A stretch of 64,000 nucleotides of DNA from Nymphaea colorata (lineage: Eukaryota; Streptophyta; Magnoliopsida; Nymphaeales; Nymphaeaceae). Both the position numbers and the translations under genes were made by a program. Location: NCBI RefSeq assembly GCF_008831285.2, contig NC_045145.1, positions 18,306,040 to 18,370,039 on the forward strand. Direction: 5' to 3'. The notes beneath the pieces were generated by a model. The model was not told the origin of the DNA and made no database searches. It saw nothing but the letters and a program-made list of their open reading frames with translations. Positions 32,829 through 44,987 of this stretch are shown here, piece by piece (positions within the stretch are counted from its first letter, which is position 1; every line of letters begins with the position of its first letter).

Positions 32829-33170
32829 GGGTTGATCAAAGTACAGTTATCAGTTTGATTATTGCAAATAGTGGTAAGTATTATTCTCTGAGTTTAAGAG
32901 AGTAATGGTGGGTTGATCAAAGTACAGTTATCAGTTTGATTATTGCAAATAGTGGTAAGTATTATTCTCTGAGTTTAAGAGAGTAATGGTAAGTTCACTC
33001 AAGTTCGAAAGCAGCCTTAAATTAGTATAAATTGAATGAGTATTATTCTCGAGTTTAAAAGAGTAATTGTAAGTTCACTCAAGTTCAAAAGCAGCCTTAA
33101 ATTAAATGAGTATTATTCTCGAGTTTAAAAGAGTAATTGTAAGTTCATTCAAGTTCTAAAGCAGCCTGAA
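32829..33170. repeat. Tandem array: 81-bp x 2 then related 70-80-bp units
   Basis: Two almost identical 81-bp units begin at 32829 and 32910 (GGGTTGATCAAAGTACAG start). They are followed by units at 32989, 33069 and 33139 that share the TATTATTCTC(T)GAGTTTAA and GAGTAAT(G/T)GTAAG core but carry a different second half ending in AAGCAGCCTTAAATTA. The last spacing is shorter by about 10 bases. Confidence 0.85.
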
Positions 33171-33798
33171 GAGAGAAGCACTTCGACTTTTTTGAAGTAA
33201 CTCCTCCTATAATTTGAACTTTAGAATGAACCCCTATCTATGTTGGGTAGATCAAAACTGGGTCTGCACAGTGAGAAGGGTTTAACAGTCCGGATACGAG
33301 CCTGCCCTGTGCCTAGGCTGGGCGACCCAACTCCGAGATGGCCGGAAGCACAGAATATACTTTAATGCATAAGGAAAAAGAAAAGTCATTCTTATGATAA
33401 AAAAATATACTTTTACTGTTTTGAATATATTTTAACAAATTTTATTTTTTTTAATTGTTCTTATATATTTTTCATTTTCTAAAATTTATTTTCTGTCGAT
33501 TCAATAACCTGAAGCGCCAATCTGAGCTAAGTGGCTCTCTTTTGCCTGATTGTTAAGCAGCCGCTGCTATATATTCTTTCTTCTAATGAGATACCATCAT
33601 CTCGGAGCTGATTAAGGTATATATATATATTAATTACTTAAGATTATTTTAAGGTAACTCCACACTGAGTTACCGCTTCACATTCTACATCACTTCGTTT
33701 TCTCTTGGGTGCTTACAGGTTGTTGGTGTCTGGGGATGTGAGAAGGTCACCTACTACTCAAACCTTTTCAAGGGTTTAGTTGGGTATTGATGGACACA

Positions 33799-33799
<1 letters not shown>

Positions 33800-33862
<63 letters not shown>
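33800..33862. repeat. CT/AT compound microsatellite
   Basis: A TCTC run switches into a TATA run. An almost identical CT/AT compound repeat follows at about 33946-34016. Confidence 0.85.
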
Positions 33863-33864
<2 letters not shown>

Positions 33865-33938
33865 TTCATTTTGTATTCCATCCAATCATGATCACCCGTG
33901 AACGTGATTAAACACACCACCTGGTGCAAGAAGGAGAC

Positions 33939-33945
<7 letters not shown>

Positions 33946-34022
<77 letters not shown>
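33946..34022. repeat. CT/AT compound microsatellite, second copy
   Basis: The TC run is about 46 bases, followed by about 12 AT units and a short GTGTGT. Similar order and similar junction to the copy at 33800 suggest a shared origin or a shared mutational path. Confidence 0.85.
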
Positions 34023-34023
<1 letters not shown>

Positions 34024-37000
34024 ATAGTTCAACAACATGGTTTAGAAGGACCACATTATTGCAAGGTTGTCGGCAGGATTATGAATTGACACATGATAGT
34101 TTGGCCCCCGACAATGAGCCTCTGACCATTTGTCATCTCTCTAGCACTTGGGATCAAGGGAAAAGTTGAGGGGGGCCATGGACCCCCACTAATTTTTTTT
34201 TTTTTTAAATCCAATTTAGCTCACTTGAAAATTTTGAAACATTATCTCTCAGCCCCTATCAAAATATTATAATTGGGATTTCAGTTATTGCTCAATTTTA
34301 GGTGCATTTTAGAAAAAATTCCAAGTAATTCTTCCTTTACAAGATGATCATGTTCTCTAGCTAGCAAGAGAAGCATAAAAGGAAAGCATGTGGGATGTCG
34401 AACGATGACTGAGGGGTTTGTCCTTTGAAATTAGACTTTGATTGAATAACTTTGGCTTCATCATAAAAAACAAGATAATTAGCACACGATGTGAAAGTTC
34501 CACAAAGTCCAGTTAGCATAATAAAGAAGCCTGACGATGTGCATGTGCACATACAAAAAGAGATCATCACAGGCATCGCAAAAAAGGTCAATTTAACTTT
34601 GGAGGAGGTTTGTTGGTTTTGATTCTTCCAAGTTCAATAACGATACCATGTTGCAGTTGTGTGGTTATGCTCAAAGATCTTGACAAAGATATTGGGTAGT
34701 GGCTCTGAGCTCTATCCTTTTCTCAAAGGAGATTATGTAGTTAGGGAATTAAAACAAAAAATAAATCACTATTAATGTTTCTGTTTTAATTCTTATCATA
34801 AATCTCCATGCCATAACCGTAGCTAGGATTAGGGAAATCTTGAGTGGCGGTCTATAAAACCCAGCTTTTATTCATCTAACGGTTGATCGTTGGGTAATCA
34901 ACCTGCGGCTCTTAGAAGCAAACCCTCAAATCAAGTTCTCTCTTACTTCTTCCTTTTCTCTTTTATTTTGTCACAGGTGCTGCTGTTGAGTTGTGGCTGA
35001 AGAATCGCTGAAGTTTCCACTGCTTTAGTACTACTCTGTTCCATCAAAAGATCCATCTGAACCCACAACACACAACAAAAGGAGAGATAGAATAATAGGG
35101 AAACAAATGGTGAGTTTTGGGGATTTTACGGGTGTGCTTCAAGGAGCTAAATGCTCATGCGTTGATATCTCCAAGTTCTATTGTGCAAAAAGGAGATGTT
35201 GGATTAAATAACCGGCTATCTTGGATTCATGTATGCGTAGGCTTAGCAGTGACAGGCTAGTGAGAGATTATTTTTCAGTTCTTATTGCATTCCCACATAT
35301 CGGTGCCTCCGTATTTGCAGCACAGATAGTTGACGCAACGAAAGATTCAAGCAAAGACCAACAAACGTCCTGCACCAACCCTCCTCGAAGATTATCTGTA
35401 ACTGATTTACCAAAGTTGTAAATAACAGATTTACAGGCCTTCTCTTTCACTTTGGGTCTAGCAATTTGCCACAACCCAACAGAAATTTCTCTTTCTCTCT
35501 CTCTCGTATGTTAACTTGTGCATTTTGAGTTGTGTAGTTAGTTTTGTCTCTGATGTATGTTTTTCCGGATATACCAATTTCTATATAACTAGAAACATAT
35601 GCACACCTTGAAAAAAAAAAAAAGATTATCTCGGTAGAATCCTTCGGAAACTCATCTGGAAAACGTGACAAGAAATCAAGCAAAAATCAGTTCTAGATCG
35701 AAAAATCAAAATTCCGTCCAAGTACCAATTTTACTAACGTAAATTGGTAAATGGTAACTTGATAATTGGCATAAGAGATGATGTTGATTTGAAATGACTC
35801 GGGGAGAAGTACTTGGTCCTAAAGTCCTAGCTTGTCACCTTTCGCATTCACTTTTTACCACGCTTACAACCCGTGATATTCAAGATGTGATAGGAGTCGG
35901 TGATTCAACGTGTGATCGAAAGAAATTTAGTGCCACGCTTTCAATAATTTTAAAATGTCAAGAACGGGAACAATGAATGCAAGCATGCAAGGAGATAGTT
36001 TAATTATTTTATAATTAAATGATAAGCAACCCAATTGTGAATTACATACACACATGCATCACAGAGCTCCACTAAGGCAGTGCAATATGTGGTTGCCACT
36101 AGCTAAATTTACTGTTGTAGCACTCTATTTATTATGTTGTAGCTCTTGTTTGTTATTATAAAGAATATTTTAAGAAAGAAAGCCACTGACAAGCTGGGAT
36201 CACTAAACTCTACCAATGTGTTTGGATGACACTCAAAAACCAGGTTTTAAAAGCCAACTAATTTGGTTCCAAAATTAAGTTTTTGGAGTGCTTGGGTGTC
36301 ACAAAAATGAGTTTAAGAAAAAGTCAGTTTTGACAAAAACCTACTTTTGTAAAAAGAAAGGAAAAATCTGACCCCATCGGTTTTTGCTAAAAAAATAAAA
36401 CAAACAAACCAAGTTTTAAAAACTAAGTTTTGTAAGTTGAGGGTGTCATTCAGATGCATGATGCGGACAACTGCAGTGCAGTAGCGGAGCCAGCGTGGGG
36501 CTGGTGTGGCCGCTGCCCACGTCAGCCCAACCATGTTTTTGCCTGCTTAATTTCAAGTTTGTTTATGTATGTATCGGTTTCGGCTTTCGTTTTTCTTTTT
36601 ATAAAATTAAAATTATAGGCATTCCATACACACGAGAAAGAAACTCAACTGCTTATAGCAATAGAGAAACTAGCATGAAGCTGGCGTGAGCGCTCACGCC
36701 AGCTCGCTCACGCCAGCCTGAGCCCAAAACAGCCCAAGGTACTATTTAGTTGATAGTGCCGATAGCAAAAAAATTCTGGTTCGTCACTCGAAAGCGCTTT
36801 CCCTGCCGGGCATGGATCGTCACTAAAGCGAAAAGGCGCGTTCATGAAAGCAAAAAGCTGACATTAATTTGAGCTGATGATGAGCGGCGCTTTTCTTTTT
36901 CCGAACAAGGCTGCACCATCCACACTAACAGTGGGCAATCCTCAAAAAGAAAAAGAAGCAGAAATTACAAGTACCCGCATTTTTAACGTGATATATCAAA

Positions 37001-37717
37001 TGGATTTATATACTCTAAACATTGGCTTTTTAAGACTCGACTTCATTTTCACTTTAAGATAAATACAATTTTCTGCCATGATCACCAGAATTAATTTACA
37101 AGCAGGTTTAATTAGTGTTCATGAATTTCATTAAGATATTTTCTATCAAACTCGGATTTGAAATGGATCCAGCACCCGATCTGATCATGAATTGGATATA
37201 GATACCATATGCAGATGCCATTGATTTGCATTTTAGGTAAAGCTTAACGATCCTACCTTACAGATGGACCGGTTCTCCATCCTTCTCCCCGATAACAACA
37301 TTGTGGGGAAAGAGATCTCAACAGCTTCTGCGGTAGGAGGAAAGCGATCTCTCATTGGAATCTCTGTTTAATGGAGTTAGGTAGAGCTTGAAGAGGAATT
37401 ACATCACAAGATATTGCAGACAATTGAAGGATGGAAGCCTTTCTGGGGAACCATCACTCCGATTCCTTTCTCCAGGAATCATGCTTTCTCAATCTCTCTT
37501 TCTCTCTTTCTCCTCTTTTGCTTTTGTCTTGCGGTTTGTTACTGTAACTAGGGGACTTTTTGTCCCCAATTTTTGTATTTAGGGAACGTCTTGTCCCCTA
37601 ATTTTGATATACATTCCCATTTTATCAGCTCTCTCTCTCTCTCTTGATCCACCAAAAAGATGACAAGATATTCCAGATCATTGAAGGAAGGAACTACCTT
37701 TCCAAATTCATAAGCTT

Positions 37718-37757
<40 letters not shown>

Positions 37758-38488
37758 CGGAAAGATATTACATGTAAACACATTCACACACATAGACCTA
37801 GTGAAGACGAGTTTCGCTACTTGAATAAAGTACCTGAATAGATACCGAATATGTATTAATTGGGACCATACCTTTAGTCTGGTGAAGATTGTCCAAAGTA
37901 GTAGTGTGCCTACAAAAGTACATTGACAACTTGATGGAAAGATTCTGAAGATTGGACAACTTACTAAAGTAGCATGAGTGGCTGCTTGGTAATCAAGTAC
38001 AGAGCATATCAATGTATAATTGGTAAGATCAATCAATCACGAGTTTAACACATGGATGTGTTTGAAAAGATGAAGACTGCTAGTGGACTCGGCCTGAACA
38101 TTATCAACAACCGGTTTCTTGAAGCCACTAAACGTTAACGTGTTGTACAGCACGAACCCCACCAGCTAGCGACCCGTGACATTAACTCTGCGTAGTTGTG
38201 AGGTCAGCCCAAGCATGGGCGGGCACCTTAAATACTATAGCTGCCACAGTCGTTTATCACCAAATAATGATACTTATTGTAATTAAGATTTTGCTTGTTT
38301 TAGTTACATTACATTTGATCAATTTGAGTCGGCATCATTACTAGCTAAGTTGGGATCACGGCCAACCTAGGTGGTTTTTGCTGTGATTATTCGAGCATGT
38401 TTTTTGGATGGATCGAACAAAGCTGAACTCAGCACTGTTTGTACCGAAAGCAGCCCTGATGTTCATGGGAGATAGAGGGAGGTAGGAC
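34023..38488. other. Gene-poor intergenic DNA
   Basis: No gene is supported. It contains a possible repeat-family copy near 34168 (see 52945), a TATAAAA-like word near 34854 followed by a pyrimidine-rich stretch with no open frame after it, the MITE-like block at 36216, an unassigned GC-rich block with a CTCACGCCAGC inverted repeat at about 36675-36720, and CT repeats at 37625-37645 and 37717-37754. Confidence 0.5.
36216..36459. mobile_element. Possible MITE with imperfect terminal inverted repeats
   Basis: The left end ATGTGTTTGGATGACACTCA resembles the reverse complement of the right end, ATGCATCTGAATGACACCCTCA. The interior is rich in AAAACCAAGTTTT-like words. Start and end motifs of the GTTTGGATGACAC type are common in plant MITEs. 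An internal GTTTTTGGAGTGCTTGGGTG could mark an alternative right end near 36302, so boundaries are uncertain. Confidence 0.45.
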
Positions 38489-39019
38489 CAAGGGTGAACA
38501 CGAGCCGAGTCGAGCCCGAGTTCAGTGAGCTCGAGCTCGGCTCGACTAATGAAACCTCGAGCTTGAGAATAGCTCGATGGAAGTAGCTCAAGCTCGACTC
38601 GTTAGTTACGTGTTGAGCTCGAGTTCGACTCGATTGAGACTCGACAAACTCGTTTGAATAGAATTGATATTCATTGTTACATGTTAAGCTTGAGCTCAAC
38701 TCGATTAAGGCTCGACAAACTCGTTTGAATAGAATTGATATTCATCGTCACGTGTTGAGCTCAAGTTTGACTCGATTAAGGCTAGACAAACTCATAAACT
38801 TGTTTGAATATATCGACTTGATTAAGGCTCGACAAACCCGATTAAGGCTCGAGCTTGACTCAACAGTTACGTGTTGAACTCGAACTCAACTCAATTATTT
38901 GAACGAGTCGACTCATGAACTCGAGCTCGACTCGTTAAACACATTACTCGACTCAAACTCGTTCACGAGCTGAGCTTTAACAGTCAAGCTTGAGTAGCTC
39001 GACTCATTGTTCACCCCTA
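38489..39019. mobile_element. hAT-like non-autonomous element, 531 bp, with 8-bp target duplication
   Basis: The element starts CAAGGGTGAACA and ends TGTTCACCCCTA, giving 12-bp terminal inverted repeats with two mismatches, and is flanked by the exact 8-bp direct repeat GGTAGGAC (38481-38488 and 39020-39027). An 8-bp duplication with short inverted ends is the hallmark of the hAT superfamily. The interior has no open frame; it is packed with GAGCTCGA/GACTCG words, including about three 71-bp tandem units starting at about 38605, 38676 and 38747. Confidence 0.85.
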
Positions 39020-39027
39020 GGTAGGAC

Positions 39028-41040
39028 GCTTCAACAATCACTGGGATGGTGGATGAGTCTCCCTTTCACCCAAACCCAGCACACCTCCAAGACTTCATAT
39101 TTGAACATGTTGAGTTCAGGGTGCGCAATGCCGCGTGCCCCATGATCATCATCACAAGGTGAGGAAGAAAATGACAGTTCGCGAAGCAATTAGCGATGCT
39201 TCTAGGCAACACATGAGTCTTAAATCTAATATCTGTCTCTCTAGTTAGGGTTGTAACTAGTTTGGCGTTCTCACGCCAAGAAAGTGTTTTGAGTGTACTC
39301 TTGGAACACATGGTTTTAAAAACCGAGTGCCATGTTCTTATTTCAGAAAATATTAGTGTTTAATAGTTGAACTCAAGAACATTATTCATAAGTACATATA
39401 GTTTTTTAAAACAAGATCATATGCTCTAATATTGTTCTTCTTATCAAAATTAACATTTATTTTTTGGATCATATGTATATTCGATAAATGCCTACAGTCC
39501 GGCTAACTCGCGGGCCCGGTCAGTTCACGATGCATGGTGTCTCCTGGCCGGATTCGGCGAACACGTGTAAAGGATAAGGGATCGATCTCTGGACTTATTC
39601 ACCTACTGTAAGCATCTCGACTGGTGGATTAATGTAGGTGGGTGCAACCTCTTTTTGTCATCATCAGGCCTCACATGGGGCTGGACCCAACTCCAGCTGT
39701 AGAGTGCAAGTTTAAAGGTTTTTCAAAGCAAAATGATGGTGATTGGCAGTTTCCCTTTGAGAAATATCAACTTCCAGAAACCATTTGCTGCCATTGTTGA
39801 ATCAACGACAGTTTTGATCAGTTTCGTCTATTGTAGAACTTGCCATGTTTTTCGTTCAACAAACTTAGATGGATTCTGAAAATTACTAAGAAAGAAAATG
39901 AAGAAGAAGAAAGCAATTCCACATTAAACTATTCATTCCATAATACTTTTCGTTACTGAATGGATCATGATGAACGCATTCATCGGGGGAAATCTGAATC
40001 AAGTACGTTAGTTGTTACCTTGTCAATTGTCATCATGCATGATGAACGCCAATCTCTTTCCCTACCTACCAAACCCCACTGAGTCGCGCTGATACGTTTT
40101 CTTTCGCATAAGCAAGAAACTGCATTCTTCCTTCTAGTGAATTCTCGAAAGCAACGTCTTCCGATTTTATAAACAGAACCACAACGGAATGGTTGCTTTC
40201 TTTATGACACTGGTGATCACACTTAGCATTAAAAAAACTGCTCCCCATAAATGGAGATGATGTTCTGCCACCAAAAACAAAACCGAAAATCTGTGAATTA
40301 AGCACTACCAAGGGCTCCGCCTCTAATGGAGTAAACAAACGGCGAAAGCAGATATTCATCCACAGTGGAGATGATGATTGATGGTTGGTGTCGCTTGAAA
40401 GGCATTTGGTTTGGTTTGAAAGAGAGAGCGGTGAGGTCATGGGGGAACATGGATCATGTCAAGAAGTGCAAGGCACAAGAAAGAAGTAAGACGAAGCTAG
40501 TTATATGTATAGGCTTGTGCACAATCATTGTACGCAAGAACCATTTCTCCCCCGAGTAAGACGGGACAATTTGGCTCCTTCCCCTTCGCCCTCCCACTCG
40601 TTTTCTCTTTCTCTACAAGCTTAACATGTCTGAACTGTGAATTGCTTTTAACTGCACAATGTGATCCTTGTCTAATAACCTAAGCATGAAAAGAAACATG
40701 AAACAAAAAGCTCTCCCATTCATAGGTTATATTTTATAGTACAAAGTTCAGCAAATCAGCGTCATTAATATGCATCAGTATATATGGATTGACCCCTCAT
40801 CGGACTGATTAATTAGGGGCAAATATGATGAATGTTTTCAAACACGGGCCAAAAATGAAGCTGATTTAATTTGTACCAACATGTTAGTAGATATTTAAAG
40901 TAAGCAATTAGAAATAATTTTTTATTTTACACTTAAAAATAATTTAAAATGACCAATATTGTCCTCTACATCCTAATTCATATCTAGAGCATTAATCTGC
41001 CTCAAATTTATATCGGCTACATCAGCTGAAACGACCAGGT
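39028..41040. other. Intergenic DNA without recognised genes
   Basis: No gene is supported. The longest frame (40066-40440, minus, 124 codons) has no recognisable domain and no neighbouring exon-like signals. Confidence 0.45.
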
Positions 41041-41054
41041 TTCAAAAAACAAGA

Positions 41055-41055
<1 letters not shown>

Positions 41056-41149
<94 letters not shown>

Positions 41150-41300
41150 TAGAGAGAAAGAATATATATATATATATATATATAGATAGATAGAGAGAGA
41201 GAATATATATATATATATATATATAGATAGATAGAGAGAGAGAATATATATATATATATATATATATAGATAGATAGATAGAGAGAGAAAAAGAAAGAAA
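41056..41300. repeat. Large AT / GATA / GA compound microsatellite with higher-order repeat
   Basis: About 45 AT units are followed by four blocks, each of TAGATAGA, then AGAGAGA, then a fresh AT run. The blocks are spaced about 55-60 bases apart, so the repeat is organised at two levels. Confidence 0.9.
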
Positions 41301-42813
41301 GAGAGAGCACCGATCCCAAGAGAAGTCATCCTGTTCTGTAGTAGGCTTGCTAAAATCCAGTGTTAGTAAAGGTGAAAGGCAAAGTTGTCGAGGAATCTGC
41401 CTACGCAGATCGCTGCTCACAAGATGCAACCAAGGAAGGTTCAGATGTACAGCAATTTATCAGCGGCAGATCTTCCTTGGCACAGTTTGAATGTTTCATG
41501 GGCGGTTGTCATTTATTTAATTTAATGAAGAACATCTATTATAAATTTAATTTGGTGTATATTTCATACTTAGGGTTTAAGGATGTTTCGAGTAGTTCTT
41601 TAAAAGTCAGGTGTCATGCATTATTGTTTTTAGTATAAAAAAGTAGCACTTACGAGAATCGAACTAAGAATGCATGATCAATGTGACACTTAAACCAATC
41701 AAACTATATAAAACTAGTTAAAGCGTTATGAAGAGAAAATGAAGTGTGCACCGTTTGATCAGACTTGCAAATCGGCGCTCATCTCAAAAAAAAAGGTTAA
41801 AAAAGCATTATGTTTGAATAATTAAAAGGAACGACGAGGCACGATTTTTATGTTCTAAAGATATATAGACTTCAACTGATGCACATCTCATTCCCTTTTT
41901 TAAGAGAGAATGGAGAAAAACTACCCAGGGCGTGTGGGATGTGGCCGTGCTGGGTTTAGCACATCTCAGCTTTAAAATTTTGGCCATTTTTGTTGTTTCC
42001 GTAACAAATTCTGTTCATTTTTTTATTATTAAAAACATTATCAAAGTGAAAATTACTAATTTAATGTTTTTTTTTTCACCAAATCATGTTTGAGATCATA
42101 TATATAAGATTAGATTGGCTAAAAAATACTTTAATAATAAATTTTAATGGTAAGGTTTTTGTTCCTTACCTAAGTATATATTTGTAGAGAGAGAGAGAGA
42201 GAATTGAGTATATATCCTTATTATGTTATATAATCATAATGAGGATATGAAAATTTTTAAGTAATGGTGATCTAGTCAGATGATTTGAATTAGGTGATGA
42301 ATAATCGGACCTAAAGATATCTTAATCACATTAATGATCAGAAGTGGATGATCGTATACAAATCGGGCACACACACAGCCGCACACGGGTCACGTGACGG
42401 CTGGTTGAGGGAATGGAATGGATGATGCATTTAAGAGCAAGGGCAGAAACAACATGTAGCAAAAGAGGGGGGCCGCCCCAAATGGACATTCTCTTCTCCA
42501 TTTTGCAGCCTATATTTATTGCAATCGCTCTATTTTTATCCGATCAGCCACGGCAAACTGATTGTTCGAGGTGTCACGTGTTAGCTTTTTATTAATTTGT
42601 TAAACATTTTAAGATTTCTTTTTGTTTTAAATTAATTTTTATATATTTTCATTTATTTGTTACGAACTGAATCGCAGATTCAGCATAATCAGTGAATAAG
42701 CAAATCGACTTTAACAACATTCATCGGTTCCATCGGAATGGATTGTGCCATCTCAGCCGTTCGTTGGTTTTCTCCAATTTAAAAGCCAGTAATCACTGTA
42801 ATATTCTATTTAG
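41301..42813. other. Intergenic DNA with CACGTG boxes
   Basis: No gene is supported. A perfect palindrome GTCACGTGAC lies at 42389-42398 and another CACGTG at 42575-42580. A GA repeat lies near 42186-42202. Confidence 0.45.
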
Positions 42814-43523
42814 CTTTGTTTGGTTGAAAGAAAAGTGAAGGAAACAACAACCAAACCTTTGTTTGGTTGATTAATTTTTAAAGAAAAAAAAAAGTAAAGA
42901 AAAACAAAAAGTTTGTTTGGTTAAAAAGGAAGAAAAAAAAAAGGAAAAAAAAGAAAATGAAACTCTAATATAAATCCAATTCCTCCAAAATTAAAATGAT
43001 TAATAATGAAAGGAAAACTCTATACCCTTTTAATAGCCTTTGCACATGTCATACAAAAGAGACATCAACCGACTCGCCTTACGTGGCTCTTTCTTTTTCT
43101 CCTCGCTGTTGGTCAAGACTCCGATGGGCGTCGGGCTTGTCTTTCTCTTTCCCTTCTCAACACTGCTCGAGCCTTGGATTGTATTTCACAATGGTTGTTT
43201 TACCAAAGTCAAGTTTTATGTCATTTTTATGTCATCCAATTAGTACACCTGAACTTTTTGTTTGTTTGGTGTGGTTTCTTTTATTGAATAGGAAATCAAA
43301 ATAAAAATATTTTTATTTGAATAATAAATTTTTTAATGTTGGGCATATTATTATAAAGTATTATAAATTCTATCATTTCCTTTCATTTCTACCCAAACAA
43401 ACTTTATAATCACTTCTTTCCTTTTCATGTTATTCATTTCTGATTCCCTTTTATTCCTTTTCCTTTCATTTCTTTTTCATCTCTTTCTTTCCTTTTCTTT
43501 CTTTTCTCTCCATCCAAACAAAG
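42814..43523. mobile_element. Possible non-autonomous DNA element, about 710 bp
   Basis: The block opens with CTTTGTTTGGTTGAAAG and A/G-rich DNA, and closes with T/C-rich DNA and CCATCCAAACAAAG, whose reverse complement is CTTTGTTTGGATGG. Internal GTTTGTTTGG and CCCAAACAAAC words repeat the ends. Purine-rich left and pyrimidine-rich right arms would make long imperfect inverted repeats. No target duplication was identified. Confidence 0.5.
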
Positions 43524-43754
43524 TGAAAGTGAAAGCTTCTTAATTTTATGCATGCTACATGGCCTCGAAAACATTCATATGAATCAAATTGTTGATTGAG
43601 AAAAAAAACTAAAAAGAAAATGTGAATTAATGTTGAAAAACAAAAAATGTTCATTCTTTTTTTTTTTTTCCTTAATCATCCATTATATTGCATGGTAAAA
43701 ACTTTAATTACAATGAATAATTATTAAAAAGCTAAAGTTATCATTCAATTTTTT

Positions 43755-43756
<2 letters not shown>

Positions 43757-43785
<29 letters not shown>
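43757..43785. repeat. AT microsatellite
   Basis: About 14 uninterrupted AT units, immediately before a CACGTG-containing segment. Confidence 0.8.
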
Positions 43786-44562
43786 ATTATATCACGTGCA
43801 TTAATTGATCAATTATAATAAAAAAAATTAAAAGGTATGACGTGTCACGTGTCCTTTGAGTCCACGTCACTTGCTCGTCGGCGGACAGAAGCGACGTGAA
43901 CTGGTATGGGCGAGTTGGCGATCTGCCACTAATTCTGAGGCAGCCGATCAGTTTGGCTTGGCTTTGAGCCGAGCCGATAGCAGCGGCACATGGGCGCGTC
44001 AATGGAGGGGACCCACGGACCCCCTACTTGTGATGGATCCGAAAGCGCGTGAACCATCATGACGTGCACATGCTGCCATACATCACATGCACAATTTTTT
44101 CGATTCTTATCATTTAAGAGCACCGATTCTAAAATGTTAATCTGCAAACATAGTGGGTATTTGTAACTAAGTTTCTCAATAACCAAATTTCCTTATTTGA
44201 AGTCAATGCAGGAACAATTTTTTTTTTTCACAAAGCATTAAATATATGATTAACAAATTTTTAATTGACCATGAAACAGTTACCCGGATCTTGTGGAGCT
44301 AACATTACATTGTAAATCATTTTTTTAATGGAGTCAACCAATCCAGCAACTTAGTCGGAACGATGGAAAAAAAAATTAATTATTATTTCAAAAAGAGTAA
44401 ATGGAAAATTGTATAAAAATTCATTAAGGTAAGAAGATTTTTATATTTTGTCTAAAATATTTGAAGAATGGGAGATCTCTCTCTCAACCTACCTTGCATG
44501 TATAGTACAGTCGGTGGTTGTTTTTTTTTGTCTCTCTTTCACATGTGTGTGTGAGAAGAACT

Positions 44563-44621
44563 CGGACATCCAATAAAATTGGAACAATACATAAAAGATT
44601 AGCATGACCACCCCTTAAGGA
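44563..44621 (+). pseudogene. U6 snRNA-derived pseudogene fragment
   Basis: CGGACATCCAATAAAATTGG followed by AACAATACATAAAAGATTAG and CATGACCACCCC closely matches the conserved 5' and central part of plant U6 snRNA (GGACATCCGATAAAATTGGA, ACGATACAGAGAAGATTAGC, ATGGCCCC, from memory). The ACAGAGA box is changed to ACATAAA. The 5' cap-proximal stem and the 3' part are not conserved, no USE element or U6-spaced TATA box is visible upstream, and no T-run terminator follows at the right distance. It is therefore a dead copy. Confidence 0.8.
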
Positions 44622-44941
44622 AAAAACCGAGGTGCTCAACAGGACAAGTCTTGTCTGGGGGTTGCATTGAGATTTAGATAAATGAGTGAACCATAACAAA
44701 AAAAAAAAAAAAAGAGTAGGAACCAATATCCCTTATCAAATGCATATTATACAAAAAAAAAAAGTCATAGTTTTTGGTGAGATGCATAACTTTCTTTCCT
44801 TTTTTTACTTACATTTCACGGGCTAAATGAAAACATTTTGTTTATTATAAACTTGATAAGTTTTGGTTGTCGGATAGGATTGTACCTTATCTGCAAGGAC
44901 AAAGCTAATGGAGGGCCTTCCACGGACCCTACCCCACTTAA

Positions 44942-44984
<43 letters not shown>
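44942..44984. repeat. AT microsatellite
   Basis: About 21 AT units, directly after a GGAGGGCC...GGACCCT block that resembles the dispersed repeat at 34168. Confidence 0.85.

Positions 44985-44987
<3 letters not shown>

Noticed and set aside
34850..35240. Possible promoter with TATAAAA and pyrimidine-rich leader
   Set aside because: No open frame or exon chain follows; a non-coding RNA cannot be excluded, but nothing in the sequence supports it.
40066..40440. 124-codon minus-strand frame in intergenic DNA
   Set aside because: No domain, no promoter or splice context, unlikely residue composition for a conserved protein.
41017..41429. Overlapping Tyr/Ile/Ser-rich open frames
   Set aside because: They are translations of the AT/GATA/GA microsatellite.
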